64,000 bases of DNA from Bacillota bacterium (GTDB taxonomy: Bacteria > Bacillota > Bacilli > Paenibacillales > Paenibacillaceae): positions 1-64,000 of the forward strand of contig JAEWAQ010000009.1 in the NCBI GenBank assembly GCA_023391635.1, in the 5' to 3' direction. The translations under genes and the position numbers were made by a program. Shown here piece by piece: positions 52,840 through 61,767 of the stretch. The notes beneath the pieces were generated by a model that saw only the letters and a list, made by a program, of their open reading frames with translations, was not told the origin of the DNA and did not search any database. Numbering within the stretch: position 1 is the first letter of the stretch; each line of letters starts with the position of its first letter.

Positions 52840-53955
52840 GTGTACAAACAGGAGCTGTCTCCGGAAGACTTATTGAAAATCATATTCGATTATACCGCGA
52901 AGATCGCCAGCGAGACAGAGCTCAGGCGCGTGCTCGTGCTGATGGCGAACATGGGCCGGGAGATGATCCTCTCAGACAGGTGCACGGTGTGGCTCATCGA
53001 CGAAGTTCGCGGAGAGCTGTATACGACGGTCGCCCACGGCGTCGACGAGATCCGCATTCCGTACGGCACCGGGTTGGTCGGGACGGCCATCACGACGGGC
53101 GAGTCGATCATCATCAAGGACGCTTACAGCGACCCTCGCCATAATGCGGATAACGACCGCAAGACTGGCTATCATACGAAATCGATCATCACCGTTCCGT
53201 TCCGCAACAACGATGGCGAAATCATCGGAGCCTACCAAGCTGTGAACAAGCTGACGAAAGTCGATTATTTTACCGAGCGCGATCTCGAATTGTTGTCGCT
53301 CGCGGCATCGTATGCAGGCAAGTCGCTCGAATCCGTCATGCTGCACCAGGAGATCGTCGACACGCAGCGGGAGATCATTTCCACGATGGGCGAGATCGGC
53401 GAAATCCGGTCCAAGGAGACCGGCAACCACGTCAAGCGCGTTGCGGAATATTCTTATGTGATCGCATTGGGTCTGGGCATGGATGCGTCGGAGGCGGATG
53501 CGCTGCGCACCGTGTCGCCGATGCATGACATCGGCAAAGTCGCGATTCCCGACGCCGTGCTGAACAAGCCGGGCAAGCTGACGGGCGAGGAGTATGATAT
53601 CATCAAGTCCCACACGAAGATCGGTCACCAACTGCTTAAAGGATCCAAGCGGAAGCTGCTCAGCGCGGCGGCGATCGTGGCGGAACAGCATCATGAAAAA
53701 TGGGACGGCAGCGGGTATCCGAACGGACTCAGCGGTGAGAACATTCATATATACGGCCGCATCACCGCGGTCGCGGACGTATTCGATGCACTGAGCGCCG
53801 AGCGGGTGTACAAGGCCGCCTGGCCGATTGAGAAGATCGAATCGCTGTTCCGCGAAGAGCGCGGCCGGCACTTCGACCCGCAGGTCGTGGACGTGTTTTT
53901 CCGCGAGCTGCCCAAGCTGCTGGAGATTAGAAACAGGCTGACGGACGTGGAATAA
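52840..53955 (+). CDS. GAF plus HD-GYP protein (c-di-GMP phosphodiesterase-like)
   Basis: 371 aa from GTG 52840 (YKQELSPEDLLK), AAGGAG seven bases upstream; the frame to 52684 has no SD. GAF domain about 30-170 (DRCTVWLIDEVRGELYTTVA; HTKSIITVPFRN). HD-GYP about 190-360: GNHVKRVAEYS, MHDIGKVAIPDAVLNKPG, HHEKWDGSGYPNGLSGENI with the HD and GYP residues in place. It probably hydrolyses c-di-GMP in response to a small ligand. Divergent from the sugar binding gene, 221 bases apart. Confidence 0.93.
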   Translation: MYKQELSPEDLLKIIFDYTAKIASETELRRVLVLMANMGREMILSDRCTVWLIDEVRGELYTTVAHGVDEIRIPYGTGLVGTAITTGESIIIKDAYSDPRHNADNDRKTGYHTKSIITVPFRNNDGEIIGAYQAVNKLTKVDYFTERDLELLSLAASYAGKSLESVMLHQEIVDTQREIISTMGEIGEIRSKETGNHVKRVAEYSYVIALGLGMDASEADALRTVSPMHDIGKVAIPDAVLNKPGKLTGEEYDIIKSHTKIGHQLLKGSKRKLLSAAAIVAEQHHEKWDGSGYPNGLSGENIHIYGRITAVADVFDALSAERVYKAAWPIEKIESLFREERGRHFDPQVVDVFFRELPKLLEIRNRLTDVE

Positions 53956-53963
53956 TTCGCACC

Positions 53964-54007
53964 AAAGCACACCCCAAGCGTCTTACACGCTTAATGGGGT
54001 GTGCTTT
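53964..54007. terminator. Bidirectional terminator
   Basis: A 12-bp perfect stem AAAGCACACCCC / GGGGTGTGCTTT with an inner AAGCGT/ACGCTT hairpin, between convergent genes. Confidence 0.9.
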
Positions 54008-54046
54008 ACTCACCAATTCAGATGGCTAAAAACGCTGAGCTGCCAC

Positions 54047-56731
54047 TCATACTGCAGTGATTTTCATCCAGTTGTAATTGATGTTCCCCCCGGCGTCTGT
54101 AAAATAAAGCCGGAATTTATGCGATCCTTCCGTCAGCAGGATCGTTTTCGATACGGTGATCCAGCTGCCGTTTGCATTTGGCGGGGTGATTGTACCCGTT
54201 GCGTCGACTCCGTCGACCTCAAGACGGAACGATTGGATCCAGGTGGTCTGTACTCTGAAGTCGATCCTATACATCCCGCGACGGGGAATGTAGACCGAAT
54301 CGTATTCCAGGTTATCGTCAGTGTCGATGTAGCCGATGCCTGCAGCTGTTCCTCCGTCGTTGATCGTCATGACTTGAATATTCGTCTCACCCGACGCGTC
54401 GGCGGAAGGCCTTGTAAAATCCTCCGCTTCAATCGTTTTCTCAAACGGCTCTTGCTTGGTGAATTTCATCCAGTTCAGGTTGATTCCGCCTCCTGCCTGG
54501 ACAAGCACGAACTTGAAGGTGTGCGTTCCTTGCGTCAAGTTTATGGCTTTGGTCACTGTCGTCCAATTGTTATGCCCTTCCATGTTATCCATCACGATTG
54601 TTCCGGTCACATCCGTTCCGTCCACCTCGAGCCGGAACGATTGCTGGGGAAGCGAAGTGGCCACCCTGAACTCCGCTAAATACGTTCCCGTTTGCGGCAC
54701 CTGAACGTCCCCGTAACTTAACCACTCGCCCGTCTGGTTGAAGCCGATGCCAGCCGTTCCATCCAGATCGTCGATCGTTATAATAAGCGGAGAAGCCGAT
54801 TTGGCCGTGTAATCTTCGTTCTGGATCACAAAATCGTCCGGATCCTGTTTCGTAAAGGCGAACCAGTCGAAGTTAATGGCGCCTCCCGCGTCGGTCATGA
54901 TCAATTTAACCGTGTGCCTGCCGGCGGACAAATTAACGTTGCGGGAAACGATCACATAATTACCCGAGCTTACCGGAGGAGTTATGACATCCGTCACGTC
55001 TGCTCCGTCAACCTGCAGCTTGAACGATTGCTGCGCTCCGGTGGATACTCTAAAATCGACGGTATAGACGCCGCTGTGCGGAATTTCTACATAATCGTAC
55101 TCCGCCCAATCTCCCGTGTCGCTATATCCGATACAATGCTTGACGTTCAACGCACAATTCGTCATGATTTCAAATCCCGAGTAATTCGTGGTATCCTCAA
55201 CTTCCACTTTAACGAATCCGCCCAGAGAAGGGGCCGTATACGCATCTTCGTTCGCGGCCACCGTCACAGTTCCGATTCTGTACATCTTGTTTTCTCCGTC
55301 AGTCATGGGCATCGCAATGGCCGGATTGCCCGCACCGTCAACCATTGCAACTTTCAAATCGTATGTCCCATGCGGAAGATTGGCGGGAAGGTTGAAGGTC
55401 GAATTCAGTTCATATACGTTCCATTTCTCCCAATGTGTCTGATCAAAGCCGTTATCTGCTGCACTCCACACCACATCGCCATTCGCAGCGTTCACAAAAT
55501 AAACTTTTAACGGATGTTTGTCAATCAGCCTTCCTACGCCCTTGTTTATCCACGTTTGCGACAAGGTGAATGTACCCGAAGGTTCGACTTTGTCGTTATA
55601 CATCGCCTTTGAAAGCACAAATCGGTAACCGACGTTTCTGGCCAGCTGTTGAAAATAACCGTTCCACTCCGCCATCAATCCGCCGTCGTCATAAGCTTCG
55701 TAGCCGGCGTTGTTGAACGTGCCGATATTGGTATGAATTCCGAGCGAATTATCGACGTAGCGTTGCTTGTTGGAGAGCATATAAAAATCGCTGTCCCATC
55801 GGGAGCCTTCGTATACGACCAAGTGATTCCGCCAGGAGTTTCTCATCAGCCAGGGCGTAAATTCGCTGCCGTACAAATTCCAGTCCCATGCGCCGAAAAC
55901 AGTGTTGGACCGGATCCCCCAGTCGGGATGGTTATCGAACGCATAATCGTAAGCCCAATGATATTTCCGTTGCTCATTCGTTTGTTCATCAGGCGTTCCT
56001 TCAACGATTTGTCCCGCATCATGCATGATAAGCCTGGAATTCGGGAAAGCGTTGTCAAATATATCGATAATTGCCTCGAGCGTTTCACGCTGCTGGGTTC
56101 TGCTCTGCCACGGAAACCAGTCGGCGTTGTCCCATCCGCCCCATTCCCCGCACCTGGCTACAGCCGCAAGATCGACATAAGCGATGTCCGGATTTCCGTC
56201 ATATCTGGCGCCAACCGCCGCAACGGCTTCCTGAAGCTCGGCCAGATATGTCGGGTCGTAATAATAGGGCTGCTTAAGCAAAGGGTTTTCGTTGATGAGC
56301 CGGTAAGGAATTCCTTTCACGTCCCACAGCCAAGTCGGCGCATAAGTTTGTCTGGGAGATTCATCCCCCTCGCTGAACTCCATGCGGAAGATGACCTTCC
56401 TCCCCTGGGACACGGCACTGGAAATCGCGGCGTCGAGCCGGGTCCAGACGAACTGATCGTCGGTCGGTTCAATATCCGACCAGCCGAAATAAATCTGAAC
56501 TAAATCCGTTTCTGCAGGGATGGTGCGATTGTTGATCAAATGCGTCATTCCATCATCATTGTAGGTCCAGTTCGGTTCGAAGATCATGCCGGCGTTCGGG
56601 TTGCCATGCAAAATTTCGTTCGTTTCCACGGGATACACGATCGTATTTGCCGCCGAAGCCTGAGTCAAGCCGAAGATCAATCCAAGAACCAATACACTTA
56701 ACGTCACTCCTGATTGCCATAAACGTTTCAA
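54047..56731 (-). CDS. Secreted glycosidase-like (DUF4832-like) protein with three CBM6-type modules
   Basis: 894 aa. Signal peptide (1-28, ends TQASAA). Residues about 30-500 form a TIM-barrel-like region: QIYFGWSDIEPTDDQFVWTR, KVIFRMEF, then IAYVDLAAVARCGEWGGWDN, YRFVLSKAMYND, like DUF4832/GH-A-type glycosidases. Three repeats of about 125 residues follow (about 510-640, 645-765, 770-894), each with E-D-T/Y, GY-x-D/N-TGDW-type, SFRLEVDG-x-D and GG-x-x-x-W, typical of CBM6/35. It is likely an exported enzyme acting on a plant or bacterial polysaccharide. Substrate unknown. Last gene of the sugar operon. Confidence 0.85.
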   Translation of the reverse strand: MKRLWQSGVTLSVLVLGLIFGLTQASAANTIVYPVETNEILHGNPNAGMIFEPNWTYNDDGMTHLINNRTIPAETDLVQIYFGWSDIEPTDDQFVWTRLDAAISSAVSQGRKVIFRMEFSEGDESPRQTYAPTWLWDVKGIPYRLINENPLLKQPYYYDPTYLAELQEAVAAVGARYDGNPDIAYVDLAAVARCGEWGGWDNADWFPWQSRTQQRETLEAIIDIFDNAFPNSRLIMHDAGQIVEGTPDEQTNEQRKYHWAYDYAFDNHPDWGIRSNTVFGAWDWNLYGSEFTPWLMRNSWRNHLVVYEGSRWDSDFYMLSNKQRYVDNSLGIHTNIGTFNNAGYEAYDDGGLMAEWNGYFQQLARNVGYRFVLSKAMYNDKVEPSGTFTLSQTWINKGVGRLIDKHPLKVYFVNAANGDVVWSAADNGFDQTHWEKWNVYELNSTFNLPANLPHGTYDLKVAMVDGAGNPAIAMPMTDGENKMYRIGTVTVAANEDAYTAPSLGGFVKVEVEDTTNYSGFEIMTNCALNVKHCIGYSDTGDWAEYDYVEIPHSGVYTVDFRVSTGAQQSFKLQVDGADVTDVITPPVSSGNYVIVSRNVNLSAGRHTVKLIMTDAGGAINFDWFAFTKQDPDDFVIQNEDYTAKSASPLIITIDDLDGTAGIGFNQTGEWLSYGDVQVPQTGTYLAEFRVATSLPQQSFRLEVDGTDVTGTIVMDNMEGHNNWTTVTKAINLTQGTHTFKFVLVQAGGGINLNWMKFTKQEPFEKTIEAEDFTRPSADASGETNIQVMTINDGGTAAGIGYIDTDDNLEYDSVYIPRRGMYRIDFRVQTTWIQSFRLEVDGVDATGTITPPNANGSWITVSKTILLTEGSHKFRLYFTDAGGNINYNWMKITAV

Positions 56732-56776
56732 TTCAATTTCCTCCTTTTTAAATTGCTCGGGAAGTGCTCGCCTCTT

Positions 56777-57589
56777 TCAGCCTTTTAAGCCGGATGTCGC
56801 GATTCCTGCAACAAAGTATTTCTGGGTGAAAAGAAACAGCGCGAAAATAGGCACCAACGCAAGAGTGGCCGCAGCCATCTGCATCGCATAATTGTCCGCC
56901 TTCATCGTGGAGAACATGGAGATGCCGACGGTCAACATTTGTTTCCGAGTGTCCGTAATGAAGATGAATGGACCCGCGTAGTCGTTCCATGCCCAAATGA
57001 AGCTGAAGATGATGACTGTAACCATCGCGGGAACGGCCAAAGGAAGAATGACCCTGTAAAATGTGCGGAAATGGCCGCAGCCGTCGATTGTGGCGGCTTC
57101 GCTCAGCTCGAAGGGCACGGTAAGCAAAAATTGCCTTAATAGAAACACGAGAAAAATGTCGAAGGAAGCCGGAAGGATGACCGCCCACATGGTATCCGTC
57201 AAATAAAGAAATTTGTAAATGACATATCTTTGAATTAAAGTAACGTCCGACGGGACGATAATGACCGCCAGCATGGTCAGGAAAATGAAATCCCTTCCTT
57301 TGAAGCGCAGCCTGGAAAAGCCGTACGCGGTGACAGCCGTCAGCGAGCTTTTGATCACAATCAGCAAAGCGGTCATCACAATCGAGTTGAAATACCATCG
57401 TACGAACATATACTTGTCCGCAAAAATTTCGGAATAATTATCCAGAAACAACGACTTGGGAATGAGTCGAACCGGATATTCGAACACCTCGCCCAGCGGT
57501 TTGAACGAGGACGACAACATGAACAGGAATGGAGAGATGAACAGCAGTCCGAACGCGCCCATCAGCAGCGTTTTTAATAATTTACCCAC
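56777..57589 (-). CDS. Sugar ABC transporter permease, MalG type (second system)
   Basis: 270 aa from GTG 57589, with GGAGGG ten bases before; it overlaps the MalF stop by 16 bases. Six membrane helices. EAA loop: ELSEAATIDGCGHFRTFYRV, then FSFIWAWNDYAGPFIFITD. Works with the neighbouring MalF protein and lipoprotein. Confidence 0.92.
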   Translation of the reverse strand: MGKLLKTLLMGAFGLLFISPFLFMLSSSFKPLGEVFEYPVRLIPKSLFLDNYSEIFADKYMFVRWYFNSIVMTALLIVIKSSLTAVTAYGFSRLRFKGRDFIFLTMLAVIIVPSDVTLIQRYVIYKFLYLTDTMWAVILPASFDIFLVFLLRQFLLTVPFELSEAATIDGCGHFRTFYRVILPLAVPAMVTVIIFSFIWAWNDYAGPFIFITDTRKQMLTVGISMFSTMKADNYAMQMAAATLALVPIFALFLFTQKYFVAGIATSGLKG

Positions 57590-58467
57590 TTTTTTTGAGC
57601 CCTCCATATGAAGATCGTGACTGACATGATAATGAAAAGAAGGATCACGGACTGGGCGCATGCGTAACCGATTCGGAAATTGCCGAACGTTTCCTGGTAC
57701 AGATTGATCGATATCGTTGTCGAGGCAGAGCCGGGCCCTCCTTGCGTCAGAACCTGAATCGGCCCGAAATTTTGCAGCGAAATGAGCAATGCGCTGATCG
57801 TCAGAAAAAAGGTGGTCGGCGAGATCATAGGCAGCGTAATCCGGAGCAATCTTCTGAAGTACCCCGCGCCGTCCACCGTCGCGGCTTCATACAGCTCGGA
57901 AGGAATGCCCTGCAAAGCCGCCAGGAAAGTGATCAGATTAAAGCCCAGGTTCTGCCAGGCGACGATCATGGCGATTGTCGGAAGCACGGTATGCATCCCT
58001 AGTAGCCACATAGGCGGATTGTCGATGCCCATCGCGCGCAGAAAGCTGTTTAATGGCCCTTCATGCACTTCCAGAATAATCGCCCAGACGATAGCTATCG
58101 CCACTATATTGGAAACATAAGGCATGAACAGCATCAGGCGGATCCATTTGCGAAAATATAACTGGGCATTCACGGCGATGGCCAGAACCAGGCTGGATAT
58201 CATAACTAGCGGAACGTAAGCGGCCGCGTAATAGGCACTTTTCTCGAACGATAGAAGAGCTTTCGCATCGTTAAAGAAGGTTGCATAGTTTTGCAGCCCA
58301 ACGAAACGAAGATCGGAAATTTTCGTAATAAAAGAAAGATCCGTTAAGCTGAACAGCAGCGAGGACAGCAGCGGCGCAAAGTGAAAAACGGCAAAGCCGA
58401 CCAGAAACGGCAGAACGAACAGTACGCCGGCAGCCGCTTCCTTGCGGTGGATGCTCCGCATCCCCAT
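57574..58467 (-). CDS. Sugar ABC transporter permease, MalF type (second system)
   Basis: 297 aa from ATG 58467 (AAGGATGGG upstream); ATGs at 58473 and 58461 are close alternatives. Six helices; EAA loop ELYEAATVDGAGYFRRLLRI. It overlaps the MalG gene by 16 bases. Confidence 0.92.
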   Translation of the reverse strand: MGMRSIHRKEAAAGVLFVLPFLVGFAVFHFAPLLSSLLFSLTDLSFITKISDLRFVGLQNYATFFNDAKALLSFEKSAYYAAAYVPLVMISSLVLAIAVNAQLYFRKWIRLMLFMPYVSNIVAIAIVWAIILEVHEGPLNSFLRAMGIDNPPMWLLGMHTVLPTIAMIVAWQNLGFNLITFLAALQGIPSELYEAATVDGAGYFRRLLRITLPMISPTTFFLTISALLISLQNFGPIQVLTQGGPGSASTTISINLYQETFGNFRIGYACAQSVILLFIIMSVTIFIWRAQKKWVNY

Positions 58468-58579
58468 AATCATCCCATCCTTGCATCGATTTGTCTTGGA
58501 AGCAAGGGGCGCTCGGAGCGCCCCCAAACTTATGTCCGGTCAAACTCGAGACCAAACGGGCTGTGCACGGCCATGCCGA

Positions 58580-59980
58580 TTACGGCGCGGCCAACTGGTC
58601 TTCTTTTATCGCATTGTCCGCTTTTTCCTTGATCGCTTTCATGGTGTCCTCCAGGGACCGCTGCCCAATCGCGTAAAGCTCGCTTTCTTTGGGAATGATC
58701 GTGCCGTTGATTTGCGTCATGCCGGGACCGGTAATTTTCTCGTCCACAGCATCCAGCTTCGCGTCAAGGATGGAATCGATGATATCTTGCTCGGTTATCC
58801 CGTCTTCCGTCAAACCTACGATTGCGCCTTTGGCAATGTCCGCTAGCTGCGACGAATCAAGATCGACGCGGGCCGGAACTTTGCCGAACGGCAGCGTATA
58901 TTCCAGCTCGGCCAGCGCTTTGACGACCTCATAGGCCTCTTTGGCATGCTTTGTGTTTTTGCCCACTGCGTAACCGCCCATGACGCTTAGCGTTACTTTT
59001 TCCCCGGCTTCGACTTGAGGCATAATCGTTACTCCGAGCTTCCAATCCCGGGGATATGTCTTCTTGTCGACGCCCATCGCCAAAGCCCAGTTTCCGACGA
59101 CCCACATCCCGTACTTGCCGTTCATAAACGCGTCGAACGGCAGTTTTTTGGACAAGAAGGTCAGCAGATCAGGCTGCACTTTGTGCACCGTACCCAGATC
59201 GGAGAAAAACTTCAGCGACTCCGCCCATGCCGGATCGTCCAAATTGGAAGTCCCGTCCTCCTTGTAGGCCGGCACCTTTTTTTGCTTCGCGGAAAGCGTG
59301 AAATAAATATCCCAATCCAGCATGTAGGATCCGTATATTCCTTTGTCCGGATCGGTCAGCTTCTGAGCGGTTTCCAGGTATTTCTCCCATGTCCAAGTTC
59401 CTGGCTCAGGGTAAGGAATGCCGGCATTGTCGAACAGCGTCTTGTTGTACATGGTGACGTGAACGTCTTTGAAAGCCGGCAGGTTGTAAATTTTACCGTC
59501 GAATTTCTTCAGGTTCGAGCCGTAAATTTCATCTGCATTGTATTTCTCTTCCGCAATCATATCGTCAAGCGGCAGCAGCACTTGAGCCGTTACATATTTT
59601 TGCGCGGTCGGGCCGTTCATGTACAGCACGTCGATATCCTCACCCGCCATCATGCTGATCAGCAGCTTCTTGTCGAATTCGACGGCATCCCCCGGTATAA
59701 TAAGCGGCTCAACTTTGTAGCCTGTTTTCTCCATCGCGAGCTCCAGCAGCTTGACTCGATCTTCGCGGGCTGCGTCTTTGGCGGACATGGCGAATTTGAG
59801 CGTGACGTTCTTTTTTTCCGGCACGCTTGTCGTACTCTCCTGCGTCGGTGTCGACGTCGGAGCAGCGCCTTTCGATTCACCGCCGCCCGAATTTGAATTC
59901 GAGTTCGAACTGCACCCTGCGGCCAACGAGAACAACAACATGGCAGCCAGGAGTACCGCAATTCCTGTTTTCCTTCCCAT
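58580..59980 (-). CDS. Sugar ABC transporter binding lipoprotein (second system)
   Basis: 466 aa; lipobox LFSLAAGCSS with the Cys at 23, then an S/N/G-rich linker. The body is a family 1 solute-binding protein (about 55-466; DVLYMNGPTAQKYVTAQVLL; AFMNGKYGMWVVGNWAL). It is separated by 200 bases from the response regulator gene, leaving room for its own promoter. Confidence 0.93.
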   Translation of the reverse strand: MGRKTGIAVLLAAMLLFSLAAGCSSNSNSNSGGGESKGAAPTSTPTQESTTSVPEKKNVTLKFAMSAKDAAREDRVKLLELAMEKTGYKVEPLIIPGDAVEFDKKLLISMMAGEDIDVLYMNGPTAQKYVTAQVLLPLDDMIAEEKYNADEIYGSNLKKFDGKIYNLPAFKDVHVTMYNKTLFDNAGIPYPEPGTWTWEKYLETAQKLTDPDKGIYGSYMLDWDIYFTLSAKQKKVPAYKEDGTSNLDDPAWAESLKFFSDLGTVHKVQPDLLTFLSKKLPFDAFMNGKYGMWVVGNWALAMGVDKKTYPRDWKLGVTIMPQVEAGEKVTLSVMGGYAVGKNTKHAKEAYEVVKALAELEYTLPFGKVPARVDLDSSQLADIAKGAIVGLTEDGITEQDIIDSILDAKLDAVDEKITGPGMTQINGTIIPKESELYAIGQRSLEDTMKAIKEKADNAIKEDQLAAP

Positions 59981-60023
59981 TCGCTATAACCACCTTTTGA
60001 CTTTTTTTTGGGCTTGCAGGCCA

Positions 60024-60058
60024 ATTATAAATAGAAATCCATGCGGACAACATGGATT
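60024..60058 (-). promoter_or_regulatory. Possible promoter and operator hairpin before the binding protein gene
   Basis: Minus strand TATAAT at 60024-60029 with only a weak -35. Just upstream is AATCCATG (60036-60043) / CATGGATT (60051-60058), a perfect 8-bp dyad around 7 bases. This dyad sits where an activator like the AraC-type regulator could bind. The rest of 59981-60180 shows nothing. Confidence 0.35.
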
Positions 60059-60180
60059 CCATTTGCAAGTTATTGGTCATTCTTTTTCTTGTTGGACAAA
60101 GGTTCTACTGGAGAAGTGTACCCCCAGGTTAATTGCCGAAAATATTGTCGACAAGTTGTTCAATCATTTACTTATTTCTC

Positions 60181-61767
60181 TTACAGCCGCTGCTTCCTTA
60201 TTTCCGTCGGGGCATTGCCGATAAATTTTTTGTAAACCCGGTTAAAGTAAAAGATATCGCTATAGCCAAGTTCCAGCGCGATTTCCGATATTCGCTTGTC
60301 CGTATGCCGGATCATGGAGTTCGCTCTCTCCATCTTCACTTGGAGCAAATAATCTTTGAAGTTCGTGCCGGTCTGTTCCTTGAATAACCTGCTAAAGTAG
60401 CTCTTGTTCATGTTGACCAGCTTGGAAACCTCCTCTAAAGTCAGCTTCCGGTCCACATGGGCTTCTATATAGTGCTTGGCTCGCAGTATTTCGGAGCGGA
60501 ACGCGTGAGCGTTCCTCATGTGATGGACGAGCAGCTCCAAATAAGCTTCGGCTTTCAGCATCAATTGATCGAGATGATCCGCTCGCTTCAGATCTTCATC
60601 CAGAGCCGTCATGCGGATCTGCCATCCGATTTCCCCTTTCGGCGTCTCGTCCTGTACGGCAATCAGCAGCAATCGGGTAAGCTCGCGTGCGAGCCGAGGT
60701 CGGATTCGGCGTTCCCGGACGCACCGGTTCCAATAAGCGAACGTTGCCGAAAGCTGCTCATATTGACAGTGCTTTGCTCCAAGAGACAGCTCTTTTTTAA
60801 CCCCGATATAAAGCTCCCAAGCTTCATCGGATAAGAGGACCAGCTCGTCCTTGTTCCATAACCTTCCCGGTTCCGCATAAAAAAAGTGCTCCGCAACCGC
60901 CGGGATCCCGTTCAAAAGCTGCTTCATCTCCAAAAAAGAAGCGAAATGGACGTTGTAAACGATAGCTGTTGCGAGATTGAGATACTGCTGAAGCAGCCCT
61001 TGAATCTGTTCGGCAACATGACGCGTCCTGATCTGCTTCCCAGTCAAAATACAGACGTATACGGATGGATCATGAACGAACACCTCGCCCGGACCGTAAT
61101 TCGCGGCCATTTCCTCAATGATGCTCGAGAGCGTATATACGAACAGTTCTTCATCCCCCTGGAACCTCCCCTCGATGACGGCTCTGCAGTTATCGACGTG
61201 AACGACAAACAAAGCTCCGCTCGGTTCGAACAGCTTTAACCGACTGTCTGTAATGAACTGGGATAACCGCTGCTCATCCATTTTTCCGTGAATAAGCTGA
61301 TGGTAATACCTGCTTTTGATATTGGCCTTATGGTCATGAAGCGTCGATGACATCTTCAACATATCTTGCCGACTTTCCGCTTCTGCATTGATTTGTCCGC
61401 ATACAGCGGCCAGAGACTCCAGAAGTTTGTCCGTTTCCATTGTCACCTTAAGGAAATAATCCGACGCCCCGCATTTTAACGCTTCTTTGACCAGGTGAAA
61501 ATCGTCATAGTTGCTCAGCACGATAAACTTGATCCCGCGCTGCAGCTCTTGAACTTGCCGGATCAATTGAATTCCGTCCATTCCAGGCATCCGAATATCG
61601 GTAATGACGATATTCGGATGCAATTTCTCGATGAATGCGAGCGCCTGCGAGCCGTTCGCCGCTTCGCCGACTATTTGGAATCCGTTGCCCTCCCAATCGG
61701 CAGCCGCTTTCAGCCCCATCCTGACCAACGGCTCGTCATCGACAATCAATAACTTAAACATGGCCAT
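60181..61767 (-). CDS. YesN-type response regulator with AraC HTH
   Basis: 528 aa from ATG 61767 (GGAGG six bases before), overlapping the kinase gene by 14 bases. Receiver domain: LLIVDDEP, phospho-Asp in IVITDIRMPG near 57, LSNYDDF. A middle section of about 280 residues follows, then AraC HTHs (LTLEEVSKLVNMNKSYFSRL, KISEIALELGYSDIFYFNRV type; ends FIGNAPTEIRKQRL). It likely activates the binding protein/permease genes downstream. Confidence 0.95.
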   Translation of the reverse strand: MAMFKLLIVDDEPLVRMGLKAAADWEGNGFQIVGEAANGSQALAFIEKLHPNIVITDIRMPGMDGIQLIRQVQELQRGIKFIVLSNYDDFHLVKEALKCGASDYFLKVTMETDKLLESLAAVCGQINAEAESRQDMLKMSSTLHDHKANIKSRYYHQLIHGKMDEQRLSQFITDSRLKLFEPSGALFVVHVDNCRAVIEGRFQGDEELFVYTLSSIIEEMAANYGPGEVFVHDPSVYVCILTGKQIRTRHVAEQIQGLLQQYLNLATAIVYNVHFASFLEMKQLLNGIPAVAEHFFYAEPGRLWNKDELVLLSDEAWELYIGVKKELSLGAKHCQYEQLSATFAYWNRCVRERRIRPRLARELTRLLLIAVQDETPKGEIGWQIRMTALDEDLKRADHLDQLMLKAEAYLELLVHHMRNAHAFRSEILRAKHYIEAHVDRKLTLEEVSKLVNMNKSYFSRLFKEQTGTNFKDYLLQVKMERANSMIRHTDKRISEIALELGYSDIFYFNRVYKKFIGNAPTEIRKQRL